Below, piece after piece: positions 23,011-37,010 of a DNA stretch of 64,000 bases. The notes beneath the pieces are model-generated. The model was not told where the DNA came from. It did not search any database and saw nothing but the letters and a program-made list of their open reading frames with translations. Made by a program: the position numbers and the translations under genes. How positions within the stretch are numbered: the first letter of the stretch is position 1; each line of letters starts with the position of its first letter. The DNA comes from Panopea generosa (taxonomy: Eukaryota > Mollusca > Bivalvia > Adapedonta > Hiatellidae), in assembly GCA_029582155.1 (NCBI GenBank), contig CM055896.1:24705184-24769183 (forward strand), in the 5' to 3' direction.

Positions 23011-23331
23011 ACACTTTATTGCCTTTAATATACAACACACATAAAAAATTACAACATTTAATATATGTTTTTACAAAATTATACAGTACTCCAATCTAGA
23101 TTTTGAAACTTGATAGCCAGCCAATCAATATTTGTCTTTTGCTTTTGCCCAGACTTCAAGATCGCAGCACATGTAAACATCCAATTTTACGCCTGAGTAT
23201 GATACAAGAATACAAGCTTTTTTCCACCTGTTTGGCTTCAAATTCAGCCTGCAGATTATACTCGGGATGAAGGGAGGCATCCTTATTTTAAGATTTGATA
23301 TTCCTGACAAAAGCCAGGTAATTTAACCTAC

Positions 23332-23464
23332 CTGACTGCTTGAAGGTCGGGAACCTGCAGCACTTCCTGGCCGATTTCCAGCAGCACTTCCTGGGCGGGA
23401 ACCAGCTGCACTGCCAGGTCGTGATCCAGCACTGCCTGGTCGCTTACCCACTGCCACTGGTGCC
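23332..23464 (-). CDS. Predicted internal exon, Gly-Ser-Arg-Pro-rich protein
   Basis: On the minus strand a pyrimidine-rich acceptor (GTACTTTTCTTGCAG) precedes 133 bases that end at a consensus donor (CAG/GTAGGT). After one base completing a split codon, the exon encodes 44 residues: APVAVGKRPGSAGSRPGSAA, then repeats of GSRPGSAA/GNRPGSAA, then GSRPSSSQ. This is a basic low-complexity tract of the kind seen in cytoskeleton-binding tails. The protein is not identified. Its entry phase matches the exit phase of the exon at 39935-40046, which lies upstream on this strand. Exit phase is 0. GC content is visibly higher than the surrounding intron-like DNA. Confidence 0.65.
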
Positions 23465-26400
23465 CTGCAAGAAAAGTACAATATAACTAGCATACAAATA
23501 CTTGCTGTAAAGTAGTGTACAAATACCACAATTTAATACAAAACTGTAACAATAGATGAATAGAAGCCTAGTTTCTTGAAAACATGATTTCACTAAATTT
23601 TGCATTAATACCCATGGAAGGCACTGCCATCTTGTTTTCAAACATATGTAATGTACAGACAGTGCTTCTAAAATCAGTGCTTTTTCAACGAATTTTGTTG
23701 TTAAATTTTTTTTTTTAAATCATGATAAAATATCGGTCCAGATATTTCCTATTGATCATATAAAATCATAAAATTTTCCTATACTGACATGATGAGATCA
23801 TAAATTAGGCCTTGCGGCAATATCATTTGATAAGTAATCCGAAGGTCTGTCACACATGCTGTGCGAAAGGAGGCCAATTTGGACTAAACCATTACCAATA
23901 GTAGGGGAGTTTTCTAAAAGAGTTTATCTCTATGCAGCATGCCTTTGATGTATGATCATCGACACATATCAAACATGCTGTGTGTTACCCAAAACGATAG
24001 TTTCATCTGTAATTTCTTTGATATACCATTAGCCATAAGGTATTAACTTATTTGCTTGTGTAGGTTGCTTTTTCAAGAGGCCAAAGTTGGCCAAAGTGAC
24101 TGAAAACTGTTTGCATCAATAAAAAATTTGTATACTGTGTGGTGTACTTGTTTGTTTGAGTTTTTTAACAATAACTTGAATAATAATATATATGACATTA
24201 ATTAAGAAAAGTGATCAAAACTTAAACTGATTATTTAACTGATGGAAAACAGTATTACTCAAATTAATGTACTATTATGTTACTTTGGATTTAATAAATG
24301 ATAATCAATGATTAGGATGGACTGAAGTCGCTTGTATGGTAAAGATGTAACAACAAAACAAGTAAGTTGAAATGGGCATTTTAATTAAAAATGCATCCTA
24401 TGCCAGGAAACAGTAAACTGTCTATGCTCACCATGATCTGTTAACTAAGTCAGTCAGTTCAAATGTGCCTAGATAAACAATTAATAATAAAAACAAAAAC
24501 AAACAAAAAAATCGATCTATTTATCATACAAAATCAAACAAACATCAGACATTGTTTTGGGATTTCCAGGAGGTTTCTATAGATGACATCAGTTTACCAA
24601 ACAAGCCATAGATACAATCAGATGCATAAAATATAATACACAAAGGTTAAAGAACATCCTTTGAATACACTGCAAATTTTCAATTGAAATTCATATAAGA
24701 AACCTAACACATGGTCGCCTCGCACAGGAAAAACCCAGAGATGGTACTCTGGAAAACCTGTACCCGTTTATCAAATGTCTTTTACCACTGCATGTCGGTG
24801 CTTCATTCTTGAAAATCTTTATGAACAATTACGCTATGACAAAGGTACTTCAATATTATTATGATGTAATGTGGAGTACAATAATTAACAAACCCACACA
24901 AAATGTGATGTACCGACTCAAGCGATCACTTCCTATGAGAAATACTTACAAAAATCTTGATATTGTACATGGATACCTAAAAACAACCGTGACAAACAGC
25001 TGTTTATTCAAATTTAAACAAATGTAATAATGTATACAAATTATAAAAATGCAGTCCAAAACCAAACCTGCCTGTAAGTGATTTACGCCACCTGGTGGTG
25101 TATATAAATGATAGGAACCCGGTTACAGTAAGTCAGTAACAGATACATGATGAAACCAAACCTGCCTATAAGTGATTACACCACCTGGTGGTGTATATAA
25201 ATAACAAGAACCCGGTTACACTAAGTCAGTAACAGATACATGATGAAACCAAATCTGCCTATAAGTGATTTACACTACCTGGTGGTGTATATAAATGACA
25301 GGAACCCGGTTACACTAAGTAAGTAACAGATACATGATGAAACCAAACCTGCCTATAAGTGATTACACCACCTGGTGGTGTATATAAATAACAAGAACCC
25401 GGTTACACTAAGTCAGTAACAGATACATGATGAAACCAAATCTGCCTATAAGTGATTTACACTACCTGGTGGTGTATATAAATGACAGGAACCCGGTTAC
25501 ACTAAGTAAGTAACAGATACATGATGAAACTAAACTTGCCTTTAAGTGATTTACACCACCTGGTGGTGTATATAAATGACAGGAACCCGATAACAAAAGT
25601 AAGAAACAGATACATGATGAAACTAAACCTGCCTATAAGTGATTTACACCACCTGGTGGTGTGTATAAATGATAGGAACCCGGTTACACTAAGTCAGTTA
25701 CAAAAACATGATGAAACCAAACCTGCCTTTAAGTTAATTACACCACCTTGTGGTGTATATAAATGACAGGAACTCGGTTACACTAAGTCAGTAACAGATA
25801 CATGATGAAACCAAACCTGCCTATAAGTGATTACACTACCTGGTGATGTATATAAATGACAGGAACCCGGTTACACTAAGTCAGTAACAGATACATGATG
25901 AAACTAAACCTGCCTATAAGTGATTTACACCACCTGGTGGTGTATATAAATGACAGGAACCTGGTTACACTAAGTCAGTAACAGATACATGATAAAACTA
26001 AACGTGCCTATAAGTGATTTACACCACCTGGTGGTGTATATAGATGATAGAAACCCGGTTACACTCAGTCAGTAACTAATACATGATGAAACCAAACCTG
26101 CATATAAGTGATTTACACCACCTGGTGGTGTATATAAATGACAGGAACCCGGTAACACTAAGTCAGTAACAGATACATGATGAAACTAAACCTACCTATA
26201 AGTGATTTACACCACCTGGTGGTGTATATAAATGACAGGAACCATATACACTAAGTCAGTAACAGATACATGGTGAAACCAAACCTGCCTTTAAGTGATT
26301 TACACCACCTGGTGGTGTATATAAACGACAGGAACCTGGTTACACTAAGTCAGTAACAGATACATGATGAAACTAAACCTGCCTATAAGTGATTTACACC

Positions 26401-29400
26401 ACCTGGTGGTGTATATAAATGACAGGAGCCACGTTACACTAAGTCAGTAAAAGATACATGATGAAACTAAACCTGCATATAAGTGATTTACACCACCTGG
26501 TGGTGTATATAAATGACAGGAACCCGTTACACTAAGTCAGTAACAGATACATGATGAAACCAAACCGGCCTATAAGTGATTTACACCACCTGGTGGTGTA
26601 TATAAATGAAAGGAACCCAGTTACACTAAGTCAGTAACAGATACATGATGAAACTAAACCTGCATATAAGTGATTTACACCACCTGGTGGTGTATATAAA
26701 TGACAGGAACTTGGTTACACTAAGTCAGTAACAGATACATGATGAAACCAAACATGCCTATAAGTGATTTACACCACCTGGTGCTGTATATAAATGACAG
26801 GAACCCGGTTACACTAAGTAACTAACAGATACATAATGACACTAAACCTACCTATACGTGATTAACACCACCTGGTGGTGTATATCAATGATAGGAACCC
26901 CGTTACATTAAGTCAGTAACAGATACATGATGACACTCAACCTGCCTATAAATGATTTACACCACCTGTTGGTGTATATAAACGACAGGAACCCATTACA
27001 CTAAGTCAGTAACAGATACATGATGAAACTAAACCTACCTATAAGTGATTTACACCACCTGGTGGTGTATATAAATGACAGGAACCATATACACTAAGTC
27101 AGTAACAGATACATGGTGAAACCAAACCTGCCTTTAAGTGATTTACACCACCTGGTGGTGTATATAAACGACAGGAACCCGGTTACAGTAAGTCAGTAAC
27201 AGATACAAGATGAAACCAAACCTGCCTATAAGTGATTTACACCACCTGGTGGTGTATATAAATGACAGGAACCTGGTTACACTAAGTCAGTAACAGATAC
27301 ATGATGAAACTAAACCTGCCTATAAGTGATTTACACCACCTGGTGGTGTATATAAATGACAGGAGCCACGTTACACTAAGTCAGTAAAAGATACATGATG
27401 AAACTAAACCTGCATATAAGTGATTTACACCACCTGGTGGTGTATATAAATGACAGGAACCCGTTACACTAAGTCAGTAACAGATACATGATGAAACCAA
27501 ACCGGCCTATAAGTGATTTACACCACCTGGTGGTGTATATAAATGAAAGGAACCCAGTTACACTAAGTCAGTAACAGATACATGATGAAACTAAACCTGC
27601 ATATAAGTGATTTACACCACCTGGTGGTGTATATAAATGACAGGAACTTGGTTACATTAAGTCAGTAACAGATACATGATGAAACCAAACATGCCTATAA
27701 GTGATTTACACCACCTGGTGCTGTATATAAATGACAGGAACCCGGTTACACTAAGTAACTAACAGATACATAATGACACTAAACCTACCTATACGTGATT
27801 AACACCACCTGGTGGTGTATATCAATGATAGGAACCCCGTTACATTAAGCCAGTAACAGATACATGATGACACTCAACCTGCCTATAAATGATTTACACC
27901 ACCTGTTGGTGTATATAAATGACAGGAACCCATTACACTAAGTCAGTAACAGATACATGATGACACTAAACCTGCCTATAAGTGATAACACCGACGGGTG
28001 GTGTATATAAATGACAGGAACCCGGTTACACTAAGTAAGTAACAGATACATGATGAAACTAAACCTGCTTATAAGTGATTTACACCACCTGGTGGTGTAT
28101 ATAAATGACAGGAACCTGGTTACACTAAGTAAGTAACAAATACATGATGAAACCAAACCTGACTATAAGTGATTTACACCACCGAGTGGTGTATATAAAT
28201 GACAAGAACCCGGTTACACTAAGTCAGTAACAGATATATAATGAAACTAAACCTGGCTATAAGTAATTTACACCACCTGGTGGTGTATATAAATGACAGG
28301 AACCAGGTTACACTAAGTAACAGATACATGATGAAGCCAAACCTGCCTATAAGTGATTTACACTACTTGGTGGTGTATATAAATGATAGATCCCGGTTAC
28401 ACTAAGTCAGTAACAGATACATGATGAAACTAAACTTGCCTATAAGTGATTTACACCACCTGGTGGTCTATATAAATGATAGATCCCGGTTACACTAAGT
28501 CAGTAACAGATACATGATGAAACCAAACCTGCCTATAATTGATTTACACCACTTAGTGGTGAATATAAATGATAGTAACCCAGTTACACTATAAGTCAGT
28601 AACAGATACATGATGGAACCAAACCTGCCTATAAGTGATTTACACCACCTAGTGGTGTATATAAATGATAGGAACCGGATTACATTAAGTCAGTAACAGA
28701 TACATGATGAAGCCAAACCTGCCTATAAGTGATTTACACCACTTAGTGGTGAATATAAATGATAGTAACCCAGTTACACTATAAGTCAGTAACAGATACA
28801 TGATGGAACCAAACCTGCCTATAAGTGATTTACACCACCTAGTGGTGTATATAAATGATAGGAACCGGATTACATTAAGTCAGTAACAGATACATGATGC
28901 AACCAAACCTGCCTATAAGTGATTTACACAACCTGGTGGTGTATACAAATGATAGGTACCCAGTTACACTATAAGTCAGTAACATATACATGATGAAACT
29001 AAACCTGGTTATAAGTAATTTACATCACCTGGTGGTGTATATAAATGACAGGAACCCGGTTACACTAAGTCAGTAACAGATACATGATGAAACTAAACCT
29101 TCCTATAAGTAATCTACACCACCTGGTGGTGAATATAAATGACAGGAACTCGGCTACACTAAGTCAGTAACAGATACATGATGAAACTAAACATTCCTAT
29201 AAGTGATTTACACCACCTCGTGGTGTATATAATAACAGGAACCCGGTTACATTAAGTCAGTAACAGATACATTATGAAAATAAACCTGCATATAAGTGAT
29301 TTACACCACCTGGTGGTTTATATAAATGACAGGAACCCGGTTACACTAAGTAAGTAACATATACATGATGAAACCAAACCTGACTATAAGTGATTTACAC

Positions 29401-29813
29401 CACCTGGTGGTGTATATAAATGACAGGAATCCGGTTACATTAAGTCAGTAACAGATACATGATGAAACTAAACCAGCCTATAAGTGATTAACACCACCTG
29501 GCGGTGTATATAAATGATAGGAACCGGGTTACACTAAGTCAGTAACAGATACATGATGCAACCAAACCTGCCTATAAGTGATTTACACCACCTGGTGGTG
29601 TATATAAATAACAGGAACCAGGTTACACTAAGTCAGTAACATATACATGATGAAACTTAACCTGCCTATAAGTGATTTACACCACCTGGTGGTGTATATA
29701 AATGACAGGAACCATGTTACACAAAGTCAGTAACAGATACATGATGAAACTAAACTTGCCTATAAGTGATTTATACCACCTGGTGGTGTATGTAAATGAC
29801 AGGAACCCGAATA

Positions 29814-31638
29814 CCATACATGTGATCCTACTGCTGGTAGGTAAAATCTATCGCTTTTTTACCCCATCTACTGCTCTACTGTTTTAGGTAGAAAATCTAC
29901 CGCTTTGAAATATCTTCAAAATATGCATATACAAAGATCATGAATCTCATCTCCAGCTTTGTTATATTGGCTTGACCATGTCACTTTCTCCCATATCCCA
30001 ATAAACAATCAAAACATTTATCGGATTAGTCGCCACCATGCTTTGTTATCCCTCAGGCCAAATCAGCAGAGAAGCACTTGATCTAACAAAAGGTTGCCAC
30101 TAACGTGGTCATATCCCCTGCCAAACACTTGACCTTAAGCTATGACCTTGACCTTTGATGAACAGAACCAAGTCATTAGCATGACACATCGTCTTGTCCT
30201 AATGAACGTTTGTGCCAAGTTATTTAAAATTCTAATCGCAACTAAAGAAGATAAGGTCCGGACAGATGGATGGAGCTGTGACCTTGACCTTTGACGAACA
30301 GAACCAAGTCAGTCGCATAACACATCGTCTTGTCCTAGTGAACAATTGTGCAAAGTTATTTAAAAATGCAATCACAACTAAAGAAGATACGGTATGGACA
30401 GGACGAAACAGTGTATACATTGGATTTTCAAACACTTGACCTTAAGTTATGACCTTGACCTCTGATGAACAGACCCAAGTCGTTCGCATGACACATCGTC
30501 TTGTCCTAGTGAACAGTTGTGCCAAGTTATTTAAAATTCCAATCACAACTAAAGAAGATAAGGTCTGGACAGCAGCAAACAGATGGGCGGAGCTGTGACC
30601 TTGACCTTTGACAAACAGACCGAAGTCAGTCGCATGACACATCGTCTTGTCCTAGTGAACATTTGTGCTATGTTATTTAAAATCCAATCACAACTAAAGA
30701 AGATACGCTCCGGACAAGAGGAAACACAGTGTATAGATTGGATTTCCAAACACCTGACCTTGAGCTAAGACATAGACCTTTGACAAACAGACCCAAATCA
30801 TTTGCATGACACATCGTCTTGTCCTAGAGAATATTTGTGCCAAGTTATTTAAAATTCCAATCACAACTGAAGGAGATATGTTGTGGACGGACGGATGGAC
30901 GCACGGAAGCACAAAAGCAGCCCATTTCCATATCCCCCTTGCTCCGCTCTACGAACAGTGGCGGGGAATAAAAAAAACGGGTTCCCAAAATATTTAAAAA
31001 TAGACAATTTGGTTATAGTCTGGTTCCCTGACCCACAAAGGAAGTATTAACATTGTTATCTCCTCTTTATCAAGATGGCTTCAATTTGGAACATCCAAAT
31101 ATATTTCTGTAAAGAATTCAAGATAGATTGATTTATGTATAATGTCAGCGCTAGATTTTGATAATTTTATAAATATTTGATACATTTACTGTAATTGGAA
31201 CTGATGTATGTAAATGTTTTTCTGTAAAAGTGCAAATATTAATCATATTTACACCGACTATATGTTGAAAATAGTGGGTGGGGTAAGGTATTTATTGTTA
31301 AGTTCCAAAGTATCATTTTTCTAAATCAAGTCATATCATGATTAAGTTAAGCTCCCTGCTTCTAAGTATCTAAATAGGATGCTAGGAGAAATCCAGATCA
31401 GAAGACTATTTTATACTAGAGTGCGTTCTGATGAGCTCCAAGCTCACCAGTGAATGCAATTATAGAATAAAATATGAGTAGAAATAGGTTATTTTAGTTA
31501 TTTTTATTGTTGTTTCTACATTGACCGTAAAAATATACTGACACAAAAATCTACTGATTTCTTATCAAATCTACTGATTTTTAATCCCAAATCTACTGAT
31601 TTGAAATCTCAGATTCAGCAAATCCATCACATGTATGG
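29814..31638. mobile_element. 1,825-bp insertion with 13-bp terminal inverted repeats
   Basis: The insertion begins CCATACATGTGAT (29814-29826) and ends with its exact reverse complement ATCACATGTATGG (31626-31638). It splits the 94-bp satellite. Subterminal AATCTACTG/AATCTACCG motifs repeat on both sides in inverted arrangement (31550-31600 and 29848-29910). There is no transposase. The middle (about 30120-30970) is a separate tandem repeat. A target-site duplication is not clear because the flank is itself repetitive. Confidence 0.7.
30120..30970 (+). repeat. Tandem repeat of about 140/172-bp units with nuclear-receptor-like motifs
   Basis: CACATCGTCTTGTCCT recurs at 30184, 30321, 30492, 30638 and 30810, so spacings alternate (137, 171, 146, 172). 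Each unit opens with a version of TGACCTTGACCTTTGA; three are intact and two altered. The reverse complement contains AGGTCAAGGTCA, a direct repeat of the nuclear-receptor half-site. The right end (GGACGGACGGATGGACGCAC, then AGTGGCGGGGAATAAAAAA) resembles the ends of dispersed bivalve repeats. Open frames of 60-70 codons across it show no recognisable protein. Confidence 0.8.
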
Positions 31639-34206
31639 GTTACACTAAGTCCGTAACAGATACATGATGAAACCAAACCTGCCTATAAGTGATTTACACC
31701 ACCTGGTGGTGTATATAAATGATAGGAACCTGGTTACAGTTAGTCAGTAACAGATACATGATGAAATAAACCTGCCTATAAGTGATTTACACCACCTGTT
31801 GGGTGTATATAAATGACAGGAACCCGGTTACACTAAGTCAGTAACAGACACATGATGAAACTAAACCTGCCTATAAGTGATTTACACCACCTGGTGGTGT
31901 ATATAAATGATAGGAACCTGGTTACAGTTAGTCAGCAACAGATACATGATGAAATAAACCTGCCTATAAGTGATTTACACCACCTGTTGGGTGTATATAA
32001 ATGACAGGAACCCGGTTACACTAAGTCAGTAACAGATACATGATGAAACCAAACCTGCCTATAAGTGATTACATCACCTGGTGGTGTATATAAATGACAG
32101 GAACCCGGTGACACTAAGTCAGTAACAGATATATGATGAAACTAAACCTGCCTATAAGTTATTTACACCACCTGGTGGTGTATATAAATGACAGGAACCC
32201 GGTTACACTAAGTCAGTAACAGATACATAATGAAACCAAACCTTCCTATAAGTGATTTACACCAACTGGTGGTCTATATAAATGACAGGAACCCGGTTAC
32301 ACTAAGTCTGTAACAGATACATAATGAAACCAAACCTGCCTATAAGTGATTTACACCACCTGGTGGTCTATATAAATGACAGGAACCTGGTTACACTAAG
32401 TCAGTAACAGATACATGATGAAACCAAACCTGCCTATAATTGATTACACCACCTGGTGGTGTATATAAATGACAGGAACCCGGTTACACCAAATCAGTAA
32501 CAGATACATGATGAAACCAAACCTGCCTATAGGTGATTAAACCACCTGGTGGTGTATATAAATGACAGGAACCCGGTTACACTTAGTCAGTAACAGATAC
32601 ATGATGACACTAACATGCCTATAAGTGATTTACACCACCTGGTGGTGTATATAAGTGACAGGAACCCGGTTACATTAAGTCAGTCACAGATACATGATGA
32701 AACCAAACATGCCTATAAGTAATTTACACCATCTGGTGGTGTATATAAATGACAGGAACCCGGTTACACTAAGTCAGTAACAGATACATGATGACATTAA
32801 CCAGCCTATAAGTGATTTACACCACCTGGTGGTGTATATAAATGATACGAACCCGGCTACACTAAGTCAGTAACAGATATATGATGAAACCAAACCTGCT
32901 TATAAGTGATTTACACCGCCTGGTGGTGTATATAAATGACAGGAACCTGGTTACAGTAAGTCAGTAACAGATACATGATGAAACTAAACCTGCCTATAAG
33001 TGATTTACACCACCTGGTGGTGTATATAAATGATAGGAACTTGGTTACAGTAAGTCAGTTACAGATACATGATGAAACCAAACCTGCCTATAAGTGATTT
33101 ACACCACCTAGTGGTGTATATAAATGGCAGGAACCTGATTACACTAAGTCAGTAACAGATACATGATGAAACCAAACCTGCCTATAAGTGATTACAATAG
33201 CTGGTGGTGTATATAAATGACAGGAACCTGGTTACACTAAGTCAGTAACAGATATATGATTAAACCAAACATGCCTATAAGTGAATACACCACCTGGTGG
33301 TGTATATAAATGACAGGAACCCGGTTACACTTAGTCAGTAACAGATATATGATGAAACTAAACCTGCCTATAAGTGATTTACACCATCTGGTGGTCTATA
33401 TAAATGACAGGAACCCGGTTACACTTAGTCAGTAACAGATACATAATGAAACCAAACCTGCCTATAAGTGATTTACACCACCTGGTGGTGTATATAAATG
33501 ACAGGAACCCGGTTACACTAAGTCAGTAACAGATACATAATGAAACCAAACCTTCCTATAAGTGATTTACAACACCTGGTGGTGTATATAAATGACAGGA
33601 ACCCGGTAACACTAAGTCAGTAACAGATACATGATGAAACCAAACCTGGATATAAGTGATTTACACCACCTGTTGGTGTATATAAATGACAGGAACCCGG
33701 TTACACTAAGTCAGTAACAGATACATAATGAAACCAAACCTGGCTATAAGTAATTTACACCACCTGCAGGTGAATATAAATGACAGGAACCCGGTAACAC
33801 TAAGTCAGTAACAGATATATGATGAAACCAAACATGCCTATAAGTGATTTACACCACTGGTGGTGTATATAAATGACAGGAACCCGGTTACACTAAGTCA
33901 GTAACAGATACATGATGACATTAACCTGCCTAAAAGTGATATACACCACCTGGTGGTGTATATAAATGACAGGAACTCGGTTACAGTAAGTCAGTAACAG
34001 ATACATGATGAAACCAAACCTGCCTATAAGTGATTTACACCACCTGGTGGTCTATATAAACGACAGGAACCCGGTTACACTAAGTCAGTAACAGATACAT
34101 GATGAAACCAAACCTGCCTATAAGTGATTTACACCACCTGGTGGAGTATATAAATGACAGGAACCCGGTTACACTAAGTCAATAACAGATACATGATGAA
34201 ACTAAA

Positions 34207-36424
34207 AGTGCTGTCTAAAACATTCACAGACAAATTTCAAAAAAAAAAAAAAAATAAAGTTAAATCATCGCAAAAAAAAAAATGATGGACAGTTAAAGAA
34301 GTTTTAATTGAATGGTTTGTCGTATCAAACCTAACAGAAAGTACTTTGGTTAATTAAAAGAAACTGCACATGGTTTGATGTATCTTTGAAACATGTTAAA
34401 TTTCCTTATTTCTGTAATGGAATGTGTGTAATGCATATGAACTGCACCCCCAATGCAGAAATAAAGAGGTCTATACACCTTCAAATTTTAACTAATATAC
34501 ATATTAAATCTCCTCAATACCCTGCGGAAATAATCCGATGATATCAAAGTACCATATTGAAACTGTAAGAAAGGAACTGTTACTTACTGATTCATACATG
34601 TGAACCTTTTTTGAAAGCAATGAGGGAGATTTGGTTTTTGAAATGAGGGAGATTGGATGCAAATGAGGGATATTTTTGTTTTGCGTCATAAAATTTGAAA
34701 ATATTGTCATTTCGGTACAATTTTCTTAATTTCTTAATAATTCAAGTATATTAAACCATAAAGATTGGTGTTTTGTCATAATATAGAGAAAATGTAAATA
34801 AATAACAAGGGTAATATAGAATCATGATTTTTTTATTAAAATTTTCGTTTCTTCATTAAAGCATATAAAAGTTGGTTGGGGATGTGTGTGTGGGTGGGTG
34901 TGTGTGTGTGTGTGTGTGTGGGGGGGGGGATCCACTTTGATCCCGGTGTTTTCCTGTCCAATAAAAAAAACACAGCAAATACCGGAAAATAGCCTGATGT
35001 TTAAACCGAGATTAGAAAGTCGCGCATGTGTGCCACAATACCTTATACCAGAAAATGTCAAACGATTCGCGATGAATAGATTCCTTCGAGATTCAACAAG
35101 AATTTCCTTGTGTTATAACTTATTGCCGAGGAATGGTCAATGTCTAGTTTGCAAATGATTTAATAGTTATAATTGCGTTAAAATGTAGAAAGAATAAATA
35201 CTGTAACCATTTCAGAAACAATTTTGTGTCATTTCTTTTTCAAAGTTTTTCAGATTGTTTATTTTTGGTCTTGTCACTTATGGCACAGTTGTGCTTTGAA
35301 CTTCAAGTCGCACTTTTCTAAAAGTTTCAGACGTGTTAAAGATCTTCTTTGGTTTACAGTTTTATATATTGATTTTCTTTATCGTTGTTTCGGCGGTAAA
35401 CTATATGAAAACCGATAAGAGTACGATATATATGCCAATAAGTCGTGCAGGGTCGAATTTGATTGTAACGCCTCTCGTGTGTATTCACGTTGAAAATTTC
35501 TGATATTATCTGCAATCTGATTGGCTTACAACCAATAAAGGCGGAGCTTATGTATCTACGTCATGTTTAGGACAATGATTGACATTCGCAGTGTAAATTT
35601 TTACAACAAATTGCACTGGAGTGAAAATACAATACACAGGATATTGTGATTGCGGGAGATTTTGACACCCATGTGGGAGTCGCGGGTTTTCTCTTTGATT
35701 CCGGGAGTTCACATGTCTGCTGATTGAAGTTGTAATATTGGTAAAGATCAATTAATTGCAACATCTACCCTCGAGTTGAGTGGTTGAATTGTTAAAGGGG
35801 CGTTTACTATGCCATTGGAGTGTTTATAACTAGCAAAATAAACAGAATGATGCTTTCTGTAAGTAACCCTTGACAAGCATGAATTCAAATGCCTGAAATG
35901 GCCGGTCACCCGCTCACCACAAGCAGGTAAAGTTGCCAAAAAATAAGAGTGTAATGGCTAAAAAAATATATACCTAGGCGACTACCAAAAAGTCCAAGAA
36001 TAATTAGTACTATGTCTCAAACTGGACATACTATACTGTCAACGGGAGAATTCAGTCTGCGAAAAATAGATATAGTCGGAGACCAAGGTTATAACATTTT
36101 GATTGGGCTAGAAACGTTTTCCAAACGTATAGTCCAATCTGACTATTTATATCACAAGAGACCAATTTCTGGAAATTTCAGGTCTTAAAATAGATAACAC
36201 CTAGAGGGATACTCTTATTGTTTGAATTGCCGGTGTATTGATTTTTTTGGCAACCAATCGGAACAGGTCATTTCCTTCAGCCCGGTTTGCAATGCTTTCC
36301 ATTTTGAATAATTTAATATCACTTAGATCCGTAGAAAACAGTTATAAATGATGCCAGAAATAACTGAATTTGACGTAAATTATCGAATACTAAATATCAT
36401 GGTGACCTTGAAATAGGCGCCTTG
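34207..36424. other. Intron-like unique DNA with a GT microsatellite
   Basis: A TG/GGTG run followed by nine or more G occupies 34882-34929. Near 35515-35570 a cluster of ATTGG, CCAAT and GGCGGAGC motifs looks promoter-like but stands alone. A hairpin built on ACGTTT-TCC-AAACGT lies at about 36110-36130. The open frames here (60-90 codons) show no domain and I accept none as a gene. Confidence 0.4.
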
Positions 36425-37010
36425 TGTCAAATTGCAAAAAAACACAAAAGGGCCTGAGGACGCTCTACTGACTTATAGTGGCCATAACTCTTTTTGAAAT
36501 TCCACAATATTTACCCTCTTTGGGGGTTGTCTTAACAACTTATAGATAAATATCCCCACCACACCTATACTGAACAAAAACTTAATTGCTATGAAAAGGA
36601 AATACTTTAAATTCCCATACCATTCACCTGCAAAAAAAACAAACTTCAATAAGAACTTCAATCACCCACTCTTAGCGATTTGTTACGAGCAGAAATGATT
36701 CAAATTTTAAAAAGAAGTTTTTTTGTACATATGGATGCTAAATGAAAAAATTCAGTTTTCCCTATAATATTCCTATGTAAAAGTCACATAACAGGGCCCC
36801 AATATATCCCAGCCCCTTGATATGCAGAATCTTCAAACCTTGCTTCAAACCTTGCTTGTGTAAGGATAATTTATATAAAATATGAACTAGTTTGACTGAA
36901 AGGTTATTGAGAGAAAATTTCTGAAAATTCCCAATTTTAACCTTATTGCCCCATCCACCCCCTGGCCCCTTATGGAAATTCAATCCTCTTTATTGAACAA
37001 AATCACAATT
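36425..37010 (+). mobile_element. Rep-H subfamily 2, copy E (3' truncated)
   Basis: Starts in a damaged 5' end (CACAAAAGGGCCTGAGGACGC) and continues TCTACTGACTTATAGTGGCC. It then follows a different interior from copies A-D (CCACAATATTTACC, CCCCACCACACC, ACCTTATTGCCCCATCCACC). The same interior occurs in copy G at 40137-41086. The 3' hairpin is missing. Confidence 0.65.

Larger units (their letters stand above)
25056..34206 (+). repeat. 94-bp satellite, about 78 units, interrupted once
   Basis: Regular 94-bp units occupy 25056-29813 and 31639-34206. Each unit carries AGTCAGTAACAGATACATGA, then ACCTGCCTATAAGTGATTTA, then the 19-bp inverted repeat TACACCACCTGGTGGTGTA, which merges into a TATA-box-like TATATAAATGA, then CAGGAACCCGGTTACACTA. 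The palindrome core is among the best conserved parts. Short frames arise by periodicity only. A larger block is duplicated with an 843-bp offset (landmark GGAACCATATACAC near 26238 and 27081). A two-unit block is duplicated at about 28500-28870. Confidence 0.97.

Noticed and set aside
23125-23310. Possible further minus-strand exon encoding DASLHPEYNLQAEFEAKQ
   Set aside because: The stretch looks protein-like, but the acceptor would be poor, the donor weak (CAG/GTGGAA), and the intron to exon 23332 would be only about 52 bases. An in-frame TAA lies two codons upstream.
30232-30997. Overlapping 60-72-codon frames on both strands
   Set aside because: They recur with the 137/171-bp repeat units in different frames and reflect the tandem repeat inside the TIR element.
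35515-35575. Promoter-like cluster of ATTGG, CCAAT and GGCGGAGC
   Set aside because: No transcript start, CpG-rich context or downstream coding exon can be tied to it, so it is not listed as a promoter.
35640-35725. Short frame reading DIVIAGDFDTHVGVAG, resembling the GDFN motif of LINE endonucleases
   Set aside because: No other endonuclease or reverse transcriptase motif is near, and the surrounding sequence is simple GGGAG/TCGCGGG repetition. Treated as chance.
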